Part shown: in pieces, positions 1-13,200 of the stretch
Layout: each line of letters begins with the position of its first letter
Position numbering within the stretch: the first letter of the stretch is position 1
DNA from: Trogon surrucura
Taxonomy: Eukaryota; Chordata; Aves; Trogoniformes; Trogonidae
Assembly (NCBI GenBank): GCA_020746105.1
Contig: CM036617.1
Coordinates: 135,683,845 to 135,747,844, forward strand
Direction of reading: 5' to 3'
DNA: 64,000 nucleotides
Notes under the pieces: generated by a model
The model's input: only the letters and a program-made list of their open reading frames with translations
Databases searched by the model: none
What the model was told of the DNA's origin: nothing
Program-made: the position numbers and the translations under genes

Positions 1-1248
1 ACTCTCATAAATCAAGGCCATATGAATCAAGAAGCATTTCATCCTGTGACCTCCAGTCTCTATATTGGACATCCAGCATTAAAAATGGAACACTGGAAGG
101 ACACACTGCAAAGCCCATTGATACTTTTTTTTTAATTTTTTTTTAACTTACTGGTGCCTTTGAAAACACCGGTAACCTCCTTTTGAGGTAACTCCTTTTT
201 GCAGTCAGGTTAAAATTATTTACATAAAATCTACTTTAATATGTCATGACTTGAGATGACATCACATTAAAAAAAATGAAAACTGTAACTAACTTATTCC
301 TAAAAATTTTACAAACAATGGATAAATTAGAAATATTTCTAATCAGCTTACACTCTACATTCAATCAATCAAAAAATTGCTTTTCAGGAATAGTACTGTA
401 TATTGTTACAATATTACCTTCTGCCAAGTTCAGTCAGATTCTGTCATCTATTCAGTCTCATTTTTCACATCATTAAGAGAAACAGACACAGAAATGGATA
501 TAATATCACCAACTAAAAAGGGATCATGTGAGATTTGACTGTTCTTTATTTGGTAAAAGGGCTGTCAAGGGATATGGAACAATTAGAATAATGAAAGGGA
601 ACTGGACTATCAGCCTTAACGCAGAATCATCCCACAATGTAGAAGTGTTTTATTTGAACCAAAGTCTCATTCCAGCTCTGTACTTGTTCAACATTACCCT
701 CAGTTGCACAGAGCCATAACTTGAATTCTTCCATGTCTGACTGTTGTAACAGACTGCAAAATGCTACATGGGGCAAAAGAAAACACATGCCAATAACTGT
801 CCTCCTTTTTTTCTGAATTCATCTGACCAGAAACTCAAGAGTTTCTTATCAGATCAGTAGCATCATGTCCAGGGGCACTGTGGAACTTCCAATACTAAAC
901 CATTATTTTTCTAATCCTAGCTGTAAGGAGTTCCAATTAGTGGGCTAAAATTCCTTAGCCCACTCTCACGCAGCATCTGTTACAAGGATTCTGAAAGCAG
1001 AATTACTGACAAAAACATCATCCCATAGTCCTTGTTCTTCCACAATGCAGGCAAAGACTTCTGAGTCTTGGGACAGTCTCCTAAGACGTCAACTACTCTG
1101 AGGTCTGGTATTTGTTTTCTGATAGGCCTGCAGCAATCTGTCCTCCAGTTCCCTTTCATCCTCCATGTGCTTTTCATTACTCCATCTGGTACTCTTACAA
1201 CTAGATGCAGGAATGGGAGCGAGTTCCATGTTTCAAGTCTGATGTCTT
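1..1248 (-). other. TULP3 3'UTR and downstream flank
   Basis: No coding sequence is recognised. On the minus strand, AATAAA hexamers at 654-649 and 550-545 are the first candidates for TULP3 polyadenylation, which would give a 3'UTR of about 0.6-0.7 kb. The rest looks like AT-rich intergenic sequence. Confidence 0.5.
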
Positions 1249-4200
1249 TCATTCACAGGCCAGTTTACTATCAAAGCTGGAGAGTCCAATAGCAAAGGCC
1301 TGAAGAGCACAGAGAGGATAATTATAGTCCAGAGTGAACACATCTTCTGCTACACGACCAAACTGCATCACAATGTAGTCAGCTGGGGAGACAAGAAAGA
1401 TTCAGAGACAATCAATTTCACAGTGAAGCAAAGAAAAACACAAAAAACCAGAAACAAAACCACAAGTGTCTGGCCATCCCAAATATATGCAGTTGGTGCA
1501 TCCATGCCTTTAACTAGAGTGGCCTTGAAATCTGTTCTCTAGAGTGACTGTATTACTCTAGAGATTACCTTTCTTCTCAGAACCAAAGCTCAAACCACTC
1601 TTTTGCCAAGCTGAAGGTGCTTCCTTCAGGAAGCTTGCATTTCCCCCCTCTTTTGCTGTGGCTATGGACAGGAAACACTGCACCCATCCCAGAAAAAGGG
1701 AAGCCTTATCTAAATTTATCGACAGCTGAGAAGTTCCCAGTAATTCTGAGCTGAATTCCTCCACTTAGTCTCCCTTCTCCAGGAAGGGTGTAATATTTCT
1801 CCCAAACCTCATGAAACAAATGGGGTTCTCCCTGTCCATATAAGCCCCACACACTCTCCACCAGATTCTTACGGTCACTATCATGGACAATTTGGAAGTT
1901 CTTCACTGAGGCCTGGGTGACTCTCCCATGGAAGTTCAAAACATAGGATTGAGTATCATCGTTCCAGACTGGAGCCTTGTTGTGCAACTCAATGAGGTTC
2001 TCTAAATTTTTGTTTTGCCATTTTGACAGCAGACTGTCATGTTCCTGTTCAAAAGAAAGAAATACATTTATCAGATGTGGAATGGCTCTGCTTTTGAGCA
2101 CTGCCTCTCTCATATGTATAAACTCTGTCACCTGAAGGTCACTCCCTCTTTAATGAAACACAGTGAGAGCACTTAACCCAGTCCAGCTGAAAATTTCCTG
2201 CAAGTACCAGCAAGATGCTTTCACAGATTCCCAGTCCCAGCATTCCTTTCCACTCATTAAACTATCACTATATTTCCACCCAAACAAGAAAAGGCACTAA
2301 CAGAGTGCATTTAGATGCAATTTTTCCTCCTTTTAAGTGGGGGCAGTATTGCTTAACTGGAGGCATCACACTACAGAGAAGGAAGACAAAACCACAGTCA
2401 AACTCCTACACTGAAAACTCTGCCAACTTTTGAGAACAGCTTTGTGTTTCAGCCTTGTCCACCACCAGTATGCTTGCCTGCTAGCAAAGCAGTTGGGAAA
2501 ATAGGGCAGAAAGAAAAAAAAAAAAAAAGTATGGAAACTGGTGTACTCACAGGAGAAATGGCAACACCAGGTGAAAGATGACAAACAAATGACCCCCTCT
2601 TGATACAATTTTCCTGCCCATTCACAAAATTAAACCTGTTTTCCAGGCTCTCATGACTGAATTTCCACTCTTGAAGATCTTTTTCTCTGACCTCAACAAA
2701 TACATACTTGTTCTACTCACATCTACTCACAACATGGCTGCAAATACCATTTTCTAGCTTAAAACGCTGACCATGTCCTTCAGTCAGAACCTGTCCTTTC
2801 TGACTTTTGGTCTTCTATCACACTAAACATAAAACCCATATTAAGGGAACTGAATAATTTTAATCATAAACCTTATATCTATCTTCAGGTACAGTACTGG
2901 AAGTTTTTAGCTATAACATCCCCCATATGCATGAGAAATCCCCACTAAGTAGTCACCACAAAACACCATCTTTCTCCTCACATTTTCTTAAAGTCACTTT
3001 TCTGATTCCTGCAAAGACACTGACAACATTATGATCAAAAATTCATTTACTGTCTTGCTACTACACCAGAATACCACCTTATCTATCTGTTATCTATCTG
3101 CTGTAAGACTAAGAGGCTGTAAGGCTAAGACTGTAAGCTCCTGAGAGAAGGAAGTTGTGTTCATCCCCACCCATGAGGAGGGACTGTAGGCACCACAGCA
3201 ACAAGGTACACTAGCCATTGCAGTAGCTAAGTAAATAATATTTAGGCTAACCAAGGGACAAGGATACAAACATCATTCAGAAGGCTACAAATCAGGTAAA
3301 ATGGAAGAAAAAAATAATCAACACCTTTAGGCTACTCTCTTAGGCTACTATTTACTCTCCATGAGACTTGCTAAAGCTCTGAGTATTAACAACCTTGCTC
3401 CAAAAAAATGTAACTGTCAGTAACACACAGACTCTTCAAGAAAGTCTTAAACTCTTCCTCCAACCTGAAACATGACCAAACTCCATAACTCACATTTCGT
3501 GGATGGATTGGAATTCGCTTATGATTCATATTCATTCCTGGAATGATCACAGACATTTTTCTGGGACCCTTGAATCCTAACACGTTGGTTTCCTGAAAGA
3601 CAAGGAAATACATTATTTTCAGTAAATGAGATTATCCATCTCGAAGAAGGAAAGACAGCAAAACTGAACTAGAATCAACGTTTATTTTGATTTTTAGAGA
3701 TTTGCTAGCTACAACTCTAGTAAGCAGTTATTTAACTGCAACTGTGTTTAGTCACCAAGAATAGCTTTCTCTGCCATTTTGAGAACTGTGTTGAAAGACA
3801 TACACAGTATTATCTAATTTTTAAGGCATATTTATTATCGTAATGAAACATACATAATGAAATCAGACAAGTGTAATTTCCAGGAAAAAGTTTTTGCATC
3901 TAAGGCAAAAACATGATAAAATCTTCCTAGTGAACAAGCCTCAAGTATGATAAAAGGCAAAAATCTTTGACCTGAGTTTATGTTATCTATATATCACCAT
4001 TTAGGCTAAAATATTCCAGAGGAATTAAGAATATTCTTCTTCAGGTGCTATTATTTGTGTTTAAGAGCATACCTACAATTTTCTCTGAAATTACGCTCTT
4101 TTTATAAATGATCAAGAACAGACCCAGAAGGCAAAGCATTTACCACGTGTCCAAGTTTCAGCCTTGACAAGCAGATTTTTCCACAGTACCGCAGGAGTCT

Positions 4201-7200
4201 GCTCCCAGCAGAAATTCTTGTAGATAAAAGTTCAGAAATCTGAAAAGCTGACTTTATATTGTCTGCTGTACTCAATGTAACACCTTGCTGTGTACAATTA
4301 GGCAGGGAACTAAAGAATACTGTATACAAAGAAAATATCCAGTGATACTTCAGTAAACAGTACTGGAATTATCACATCAATTTTTTTCCCCCAAGTTCCA
4401 TTAAGATCAACAACAACACAAAAATCAAGATCACGCTCCAGTAAGCTAAAGTGCCTTTAAATTTCTGATAGTGTACCTGTGATAAAATAAAAATCCTTCC
4501 ACTTGACTGTCCATCATTTTGTAAAAAACCTCAAATTTTACTCAAACCTTAGAACTGGAATATGTAACATGAGAACCCTCACATAACTCTAGAGTGTCTA
4601 CAAGTGTTTCCTCGCTCTGAAGCCTAGGCTGAAGTGATCCACAAGACCTGAAGAAGAAAATGTCTCTAGGACAAAGTCAACAAATCACAATTTCTCCTGG
4701 AACCATATCCTTACCAGCAAAAAGGTGCTACCAAAATAATACCAGCTCCTTCCTATTCAACAAAATGTCTTCGGTTCTGCAAAATAACTCCACTTGACAG
4801 CATACTCCCAGTTCTTTCTTAGCGTCCACCAAACACCAGCTGGGCAAGAGGCCACTCATGCTGTGGCTGGCTCCACTTAAAGATATGCTGACTGGCCAAA
4901 TGCCAGGCCAGGTAAGAAGGCCGTCGGAATGTTAGTTTGGGTCTCTCTCCCTCCCCTGACACTGACTTTTCTTATTTTATTTTTTTTTTTCATTTTAAGA
5001 GTTTATCTTTGAGGTCTCTGTCCTTAGTTGTACCTGGCTGAAATTGGTCAGTCCGTTGCAAAGTTAACATGGGGGATGCTGCCAGGCAGCAAGATTTAGT
5101 AAATCCCATTTCCTCAGTAACCAGGCAACAAAAAAAAGAAAGGAGCAAAAGGGGAGTGACACTACTTACATAACAAATAGCTGCAAGTTCCTGTCTTGCA
5201 TGAGCCTTTTCCACTAGACCTTGTGCCTTGACTGGGCTAACTCCATGGTCATAGACTGTAAATTTGGTTCCCATGAGGTTTGACCTAATGTCAGGTTATG
5301 GAAAGAAAAAGAGAGAAGTCAGTGCAAAGTTTTGTCATCTGCTGAAGGTATTCATACAACACAGTGGAAACACACATCTCCTGCCATCTGAATCTTTCTA
5401 TCGCCAGCTCAATAAGGAGCTTCTACAAACTACTCATGAAGAACCGAGCCTCTAAACTATCCTGGAAAAGCATCAAGCCAGAATTCCTTTTCTGGATTGC
5501 CATAGGGACTGGTAAAGGTTGACAACCCAGATGAATACAGATTACGTAAAGCAGGACAATGTGAGTTCACTCTCTCTGAATTGATATCAGATTTCTATTC
5601 ATAATTCCAACCCAGCTAAAATGAAAATCTAATCTCTCCTGTCTGTAGGTATCATCTGTGGTTCTCACCTGAGTTTTCCAATGAAACTTTCCCCTTTCCG
5701 GGACAAATCAGTCGGATCAATTGTTATGAGGTAATTGGATGTTTTGCTCTTTTTTCGTTTTCTCCCTGCAAGAAGGAATGTCTGGAAATACAAAACTTTG
5801 ATCAAGAGTCAAACTTCATAAGAATGCAGAGGCACTGCTAGGATTATTATCCAAACTTATCTCTCAATTTCCCACACCCATTCCTGGTTTTGTTCTGTGC
5901 TGTTATTACTGTCTGCACAATTTCGATCTCTTCCAAAAGTGCACACCCTGAAACCCTATTCCTCCAATCAGCTCACTCAGTCAGCAGTCTAGATTTAATG
6001 CAACTGTCCTTTCTACTCGCCTTTCCTTCAGAAGCAGCTCTGTCTCCCTGCTCTTCTTTATCCTTGACACTTCTGTATTTTTGTAACTTCGTCTTTCATT
6101 GTATGACGGTTTTTAATTCACTTCTTAGTGCCTTGGCCAAATATAAACTGTCCTCATCTGCATGCTGGTAGATTCTGGTTTCTTACCAGCAGCTCTCCCT
6201 TACATCAAAAATATTTTGTGGTAGTACAATAGCCACGATAATGTGTGCTGCTTCCAGTACCTTTCTGTTGTCATCCCTTTCCAGATGCATGTAATAAGTA
6301 GGGAAGAGGCCCCGGTCCATTCCCTTCTTATCTCTAGTGATTCGACACTTGACTGTAATGCCACGGGGTGCTGGGCGTAATGCAAAATCCTCCAAATTCT
6401 CTACTTCTCCCAGCTGTGCATCTGCCTGAGGGGATGGACTACAGGAAGCACCTGTTTCCTGTGGGAAGAACCATATTAGCAAATTAATATCAGATCAGAG
6501 ACTCTGGTATTCCACAAGAAAAGTCTCTTGAAACAGGAGATCTCATGTCTCAAGAAGATATTTGGGAGAGGGAAGTTAAATGAGAAACCACCTGTGTTTC
6601 TCTGAAAAAGGTGGCTGAAGACTTTTACTCTGAGGGAAGACTAGCCCTCCAAGGGGAGGGGAGAAAAAGTACCTGTTAACTAGAGATAAGTGAATTGCTA
6701 GGAAGGGGAAAAACAGGATAAGACATTATAAGTATTCTAACCAAAGAGCCTCTCTGCTTTTAGAATTTCAAACTCTCTGTGGGAAATAAGGCAGCATGAT
6801 AAGCTGGACTGATGGACGCCATAGACAGACAGGCTGGGATTTTTATGACTGAAATGAGCACTGAGATTATGTTGCTTCAGACCACTAGCTGAAATGGAGT
6901 AAGCTGATGGTTGAACCATCTCATTTAAAGCTGGAAGAATCCTAGAACAATGTGTATAGTCAGGATGTAAGTTATGGTCACCAAAGGAACTGGAATTTTA
7001 ATGAAAATCTGGTATAGGTCATCAATTTTTATTACAGGTAGGTGAATCTTGTGTGTATAGAACCCAGGAGATTCCTCCCTTACCGGGCCTTGGAAATGAA
7101 GTTCCTGGTTTATCCCCCATTCCCAGGTATAGCCAGAAGGAAGTCTGAGTGCATACACATACACACACACACACACATGCACACACCTAAAATTAAATAG

Positions 7201-10200
7201 TGGCTCTCGTTTCTCCTCCCCTGCAGCACCTATCACCCAGCAGTTTCTCCAGCAGTTGGCACCCCGAGCCCAGCCTCCCAAGCAGCTAAAACGCAGACCT
7301 CTTGTACCACTCACCCACTACTGTAGCACAACATAGAATCATAGAACAGAATCATAGAATCATTAAGGTTGGAAAAGACCTCTAAGATTGTCATGTTCAA
7401 GTATCAACTCAGCACTACCATGACCACTAAACCATATCCTGAAGTGCCACATCTACATGTTTTTTTAACACTTCCAGGGATGGTGACTCCACCACTTCCC
7501 TGGACAGCCTGTTCCAATGCTTCACCACTCTTTTAGTAAAGAATTTTTTTTCCTATTATCTAATCTAAACCTCCCCTGGTGCAACTTGAGGTCATTTCCT
7601 CTTGTCCTGTCATTAGTAATCTGGAAAGAAGAGACCAACAGCCACCTCACTACAAACTCCTTTTAGGTAGTTGTAGAGAGCAATGAGGTCTCCTCTCAGC
7701 CTCCTAACATACACACACAAATACACCCCACAAATACACTCATGTGGGTCACACAAATAGTAGCACAAACTTTTAAAAGGCTGTCCAGCATTCATGCCCA
7801 AAATCTATGCCTTACACCAAAAGCTAGCTCAGACCTTGGGTTACTGGCTCAGACCTTGGTTTTTCCTGATGCTGGTTTCTTCCAACTAACTGCCTAGTTC
7901 AGCATATAGTTTGTGAGGATACGTATGTATGTATGTGTCTCTCACACACAAACATGCACACATGAGAACACATTCACACAGGAATAGTTAGAAACTGAGT
8001 TTTAGAAGACGGTAGGACACGTTGCAGTAATCAGGCACAAGGTTTGGACGGACAAGCATACTGTCTTGCAACTGTTTACGTGCATCTGGTGCCTGTTACC
8101 CCCTTTACTCCCTATTTTCCCATCCTTATTACTCTCGATCTACCTTGATCCCTTTCTTTTCCCTCGAGTCCCTTCCCTTAAAACACCCTATAAAAAGTTT
8201 TGTCCAATCACAGAATTCTGGTCTCCCTTGCATCCCACAAAAAATGCTGTAAATCTTCAGGCAGTGATCCCTTTTCAGTTTGCATGGCATTTCAGAGTTT
8301 CTCTGAGTCATCTTGGGAGATTTTACACCAGAGACAATGGCCTAATCTGTCTCCTTTGAGGGTCACGGGAGTAACTAATTCATTGTGTTCTCATCGCTAC
8401 TGATTAGGCTACTTGGGTTCCTCTGCCCACCATTGTTCCTTTGATCATTACTAGGTCTTTGTGTTTAATTCAATGGCCCTCCAGTCAGATAACCTGACAA
8501 TCATGATCTTCCTCTGCCTTCAGGGATTAAAATGCTAGTGACTGTAGTTGCAGTACTAAATTTTAACCTAGTGCTCAAGGGTTAGTAAACAAAACCAAGC
8601 AAGTGGCCAGCCTTTGCCAAAAATGGATTTCAAGACACTCACTGCAAAAGATTTCTCGCTGGTTGCAGAACTAGGCCTCTCAGATTCAGGACACGGTGAA
8701 CGAGATGCTGGTCTCTTACTAGCTTCTTCCTCTTCTGTGTCTTCCTCATCAAAATTCAGACTGCCTGAAATTCCTGTCAGAACATAGGATCAAGCAGGCA
8801 ACCTCGGAAAGAGGGTGTCATGAGTTCATGGCATCACTAATTCATATATGACTCTTGCATAGCTATTTACTCTTTTAATTCATTTCTGTTGTTTCAACTG
8901 CTGATTTTCTTCATGTGCTATATGGCTTCCCAAGCCTTGTAATTCACACCCCCAGTGATATTTTCCAGCTGTCACTGTGCAGATGATTAAGCAGCTGTCA
9001 GGCTTTTATTAATACATATTTTACATTATATTACATGACATAACACATTGCTTAGAATCTGCTGTCATTGAACTAATTCTGCCTATTTTCAATCTAAAAT
9101 GTCCTCCATGTCTTAAGAACAAAAAAAAAAAAAAAGAAATCCAGATCAAAATGATGACACCTATCCTGTAAATTGTACTCTGTACAGTTTACATCCTTCA
9201 CCATTTCCATTTAGTCTTATACAGACTGAAATGGAGTATGGTAATTTTTCAGTAAGAGCCCCTCCTATTCTTAAATCAGTAGCAATAACTCGGGTCTCAT
9301 GAATACTACTAATAATTTGGTTTTTAGAACAGAAGCGCAAACCGAGTACTTCCAGGACTTACTTATTTAATCTTAATCTAAGCACAGTTATGTAGAGATG
9401 GTTGTGGGTATATAACTAAAATAAATCTGTATGAAGACGTTTATAAAGACCTTCTGTATACATCACTTTTTGGTGTTTCCTTTCACTTGGAACTGCATTG
9501 TTTTATTCTGCGATTCCATTCTTTAATTTGGCTGTAGAACAGAAAAGCACATAAAGCACTAGAGAAAATGAACACATTCAGCTTGCTAAGCTGAATTCTT
9601 TTTTGAGAGCCAATATAATAACAGTGCTCCAACATGGCACTGCAGAGAAGAGGCACTGTTGGAAGTTCTTTATCTCAGATGAAACAGAAAGTAGTCTTAA
9701 CAACCTGTCAGTAAACCTCTCAAAGCACATTTGGAAAAAGGAAAGGCGTTAACCGTAGTACTCTGGCCAATTTCAAAACTCACTGTTTATATTCTACCTC
9801 CACTAATTTCCACTGATGTTTCTGGATATCCTCTCCCGTTTCCTTTCCTAACCCTTGTGTAATGTTGCTATCCATAGGTAAGCAGTTGTTGCATCTGAAA
9901 ACTGAATGAAAATATTTCTACATATGGTAGTACTTTAATATATCAAGCGTACTGCAGACATTCTGGGAGACAGGCTTCGCGACATAAAAACTGTGTACCG
10001 TATTAAGCACTAGCCATTATTTTGCTGCGAAGTGCTTAGGCTGCATGCAACAAAAAGAGACTTCCTGTGGTACTGGCAGCAGCATAAGATTCTTGGCAGA
10101 CAGAAAAGGACACTCCACTGGGAAATTACTCAGTGGGATATAACTATTGAATATAAAACTTCAAAACTGTTGATTGTGACAGCCTCTGACTCAGGAAGAA

Positions 10201-13200
10201 CACCTTTCCCGTTGGTCTCCTAAACAGTTAAAGCACAGCATTTACTGGCTACAGAGGGTTCTGCTGTTGTGAAAATATTCAGGCATCATCTCCACGTACT
10301 ATATATGTGAAATAAAAATACTCCAAACTTTAGCAAAATGTCACTAATTTCCTTGTAAAGGTCAGAAATTATACAGCACATTCATAAACCTTTAAAACAA
10401 CTGTCATGTTCCAAATAATATCAGAAGGAACTGCAGTTCTGCATTTCTACACGCTGTAAAATCTACTAGTTCTGGATTTAAAAGTAAAATCCTACAGACA
10501 CTTGTTTCACAATTCTCATATTTTTTTAGGTTTTTTAACACTATTTTAAAAAATCTATAAGAAGTAAAAGAGCCCTGAAAAAGACCTCCACTCATTATCA
10601 ACTCTTACCTCGTTTCTGTAAGATTTCTTGCAGATCTGGCTTGCCTGCTGTGTCTGTTAAAGTCTCTCCATCATTTTCCTGATCTGCATTGTCTTCTGTT
10701 TTGGAAGATCCAGTAGACAGAGTTTGGAGCTTGGACCCCAAATCTTGCACTTCCGATTTCAGGAAAGCAGCTGGTCCATCAATGCCTGCAGGTCAAAATG
10801 AAAGACAATGCTAAAGTCTGGTTTTTACAGCTAAAGATGCATCCCAGGATGGTTCTTCTTTTTGTCTTCCTTTGTTCCGGCATCCCTTTAAGGTACTGAC
10901 GTATACTTGTTCAACTTTTGTCAGAAAACTTGGGAGGAGTCAGGCCTGACTCTGGTACAGACTGCCTATTACTCTAAACATATCAGGCATCAGCTTCTCC
11001 ATCTATAAATATAGTGCTTGTATCTACTTTTTTACAAGGGTTTAAGCAATTAAAACAAGTTGTATTTGTCACGCACTCTATTTTCTTTTCCTTCACATTT
11101 CTTGTTCACTCTCATGCCAATAAGTGAATGCTCTACAGTGAACATCACAAATCAATTCAAAGCCACATGCAGAGAAAACTGTAAATACATGCCTTCTGGT
11201 TTTTTGGTAGAAATTATAGTTCCATGTTTAAACATGCAACACAGCTGTGCACTGCACTTCAGAACTGGTGGAGACATCTTGATGTCAGGGCCTGGTATAA
11301 CTATTAATACATGCTTGTGAAGCACACAATATGCAAGTGCAGTTCCGGCTTTGGATTTCTTGCCTTCCCACTGTTTTCCTTCTTAAAACTTTACTCTTTC
11401 ATCTAGTCATCAGATTTCTGGCATGTTTACTGCTATTATCAGTTTTGAATAGGGTTTGTTTGTACTGAGGAAGCTTCAGAACTATCACAGAATCATTCAG
11501 GTTGGAAAAGAACCCTGGGATCATCAAGTCCAACCACTAACCCTACTCTACAAAGTTCACCCCTAAACCATAACCTCCAACACCACATCTAAATGATCTT
11601 TAAACACATCCAGGGTGGTGACTCAACCACCTCCCTGGGCAACCTATTCCAATGTCTGACCACTCTTTCTGTGAAAAAATTTTTCCTTATGTCCAGTCTA
11701 AACCTACCCTCTTTGAAGCCCTTCTCTTTTGTTCTATCACTAATTACCTGTGAGAAGAGACCAGCACCACCCTCTCTACAATGTCCTTTCAGGTAGCTGT
11801 AGAGAGTGATAAGGTCTCCCCTCAGCCTCCTCTTCTTCAGACTAAACAGCTTCAACTCCTTTAATTGCTCTTTGTAAGATTTATTCTCCAGGTCCTTCAC
11901 CAGCTTCGTTGCGCCCCTCTGCACTTGCTCCAAGCACCTCAATATCTCTCTTGTATTGAGGTGCCCAAAACTGAACACAACACTCAAGGTATGGCCTCAC
12001 CAGTGCCAAGTACAGGGGCACAATCACCTCCCTACTCCTGCTGGTCACACAGTTTCTAATACAAGTCAGGATGCCATTGGCTTTCTTGGTCACCTGGGCA
12101 CACTGCTGGCTCATGTTCAGCCACTTGTCGACTAGAACCCTCAGGTTCCTTTCTGCCAGCCAGCTTTCCAGCCACACTTCCCCAAGCCTGTAGCATTGCA
12201 TGGGGTTGTTGTGGTCCAAGTGCAGGACCTGGCATTTGGCCTTGTTGAAGCTCATCCCATTAACACTGCCCCATCAATCTAATCTGTCCAAGTCTCTCTG
12301 TAAAGCCTCCCTACCCTTGTGCAGATCAACTCTCCCACCTAACTTGGTGTCATCAGCAAACTTACTGATGATACACTCTATGTCCTTATCAAGATCATCA
12401 AGAAAGATGTTAAACAGAAATGGTCCCAATACTGAGCCCTGAGGAACATCACCTGTGACCAGCCACCAGCTGGCTTTAACTTGATTGACCACCACTCTTT
12501 GGGCCTGTCCATCCAGCCAGTGCTTTATCTAGCAGATTGTTTGCTCATTCAAGCCATGAGCAGACAGTTTTTCCATGAGAATTCTGTGGGGAACAGTGTC
12601 AAAGGCTTTTCAAAGTCTAGGTGGACAATATCCACAGCCTTTCCCTCATCCAATAGTCAGGTCTTCCTGTCATAGAAGGAGAGCAAATCTGTCAGGCAGG
12701 ACGTGTCTTTCATAAACCCAGGCTGACTGGGCCTGATCCCCTGGTTATCCTCTATGTGGAGTGTAATGGTACTTGAGACAATCTGCTTCATGACCTTCCA
12801 AGGTCAGAGTGACAGGTCTATAGTTTTCCGGATCTTCCTTTCTGCGTTTCTTGTAGATGGGTGTTACATTTGCTACCTTCCAGTCCATTGAGACCTCCCC
12901 AGTTAGCCTGGAGTTCAGGGAAATAATGGAAAGTGGCTTGGTGAGCATACCTGCCAACTCTTTCAGCGCCCTTGGGTGTAACCCACTCGGCCCCATAGAC
13001 TTGTGTGCATCTAAGTGGTGTAGCAGGTCACTGACCGCTTCCTCTTCAATTGTGATGGCCTCATTCTGCTTTTCCTCCCTGTCTCATAGTTCATGAGGCT
13101 GGGTGTCCAGGGAATGGCTAGTTCCACTGCTAAAGACTGAGCCAAAGTAGGCATTGAGCACCTCAGCCTTTTCCTCATCCTTTGTCACTATGTTTCCCTC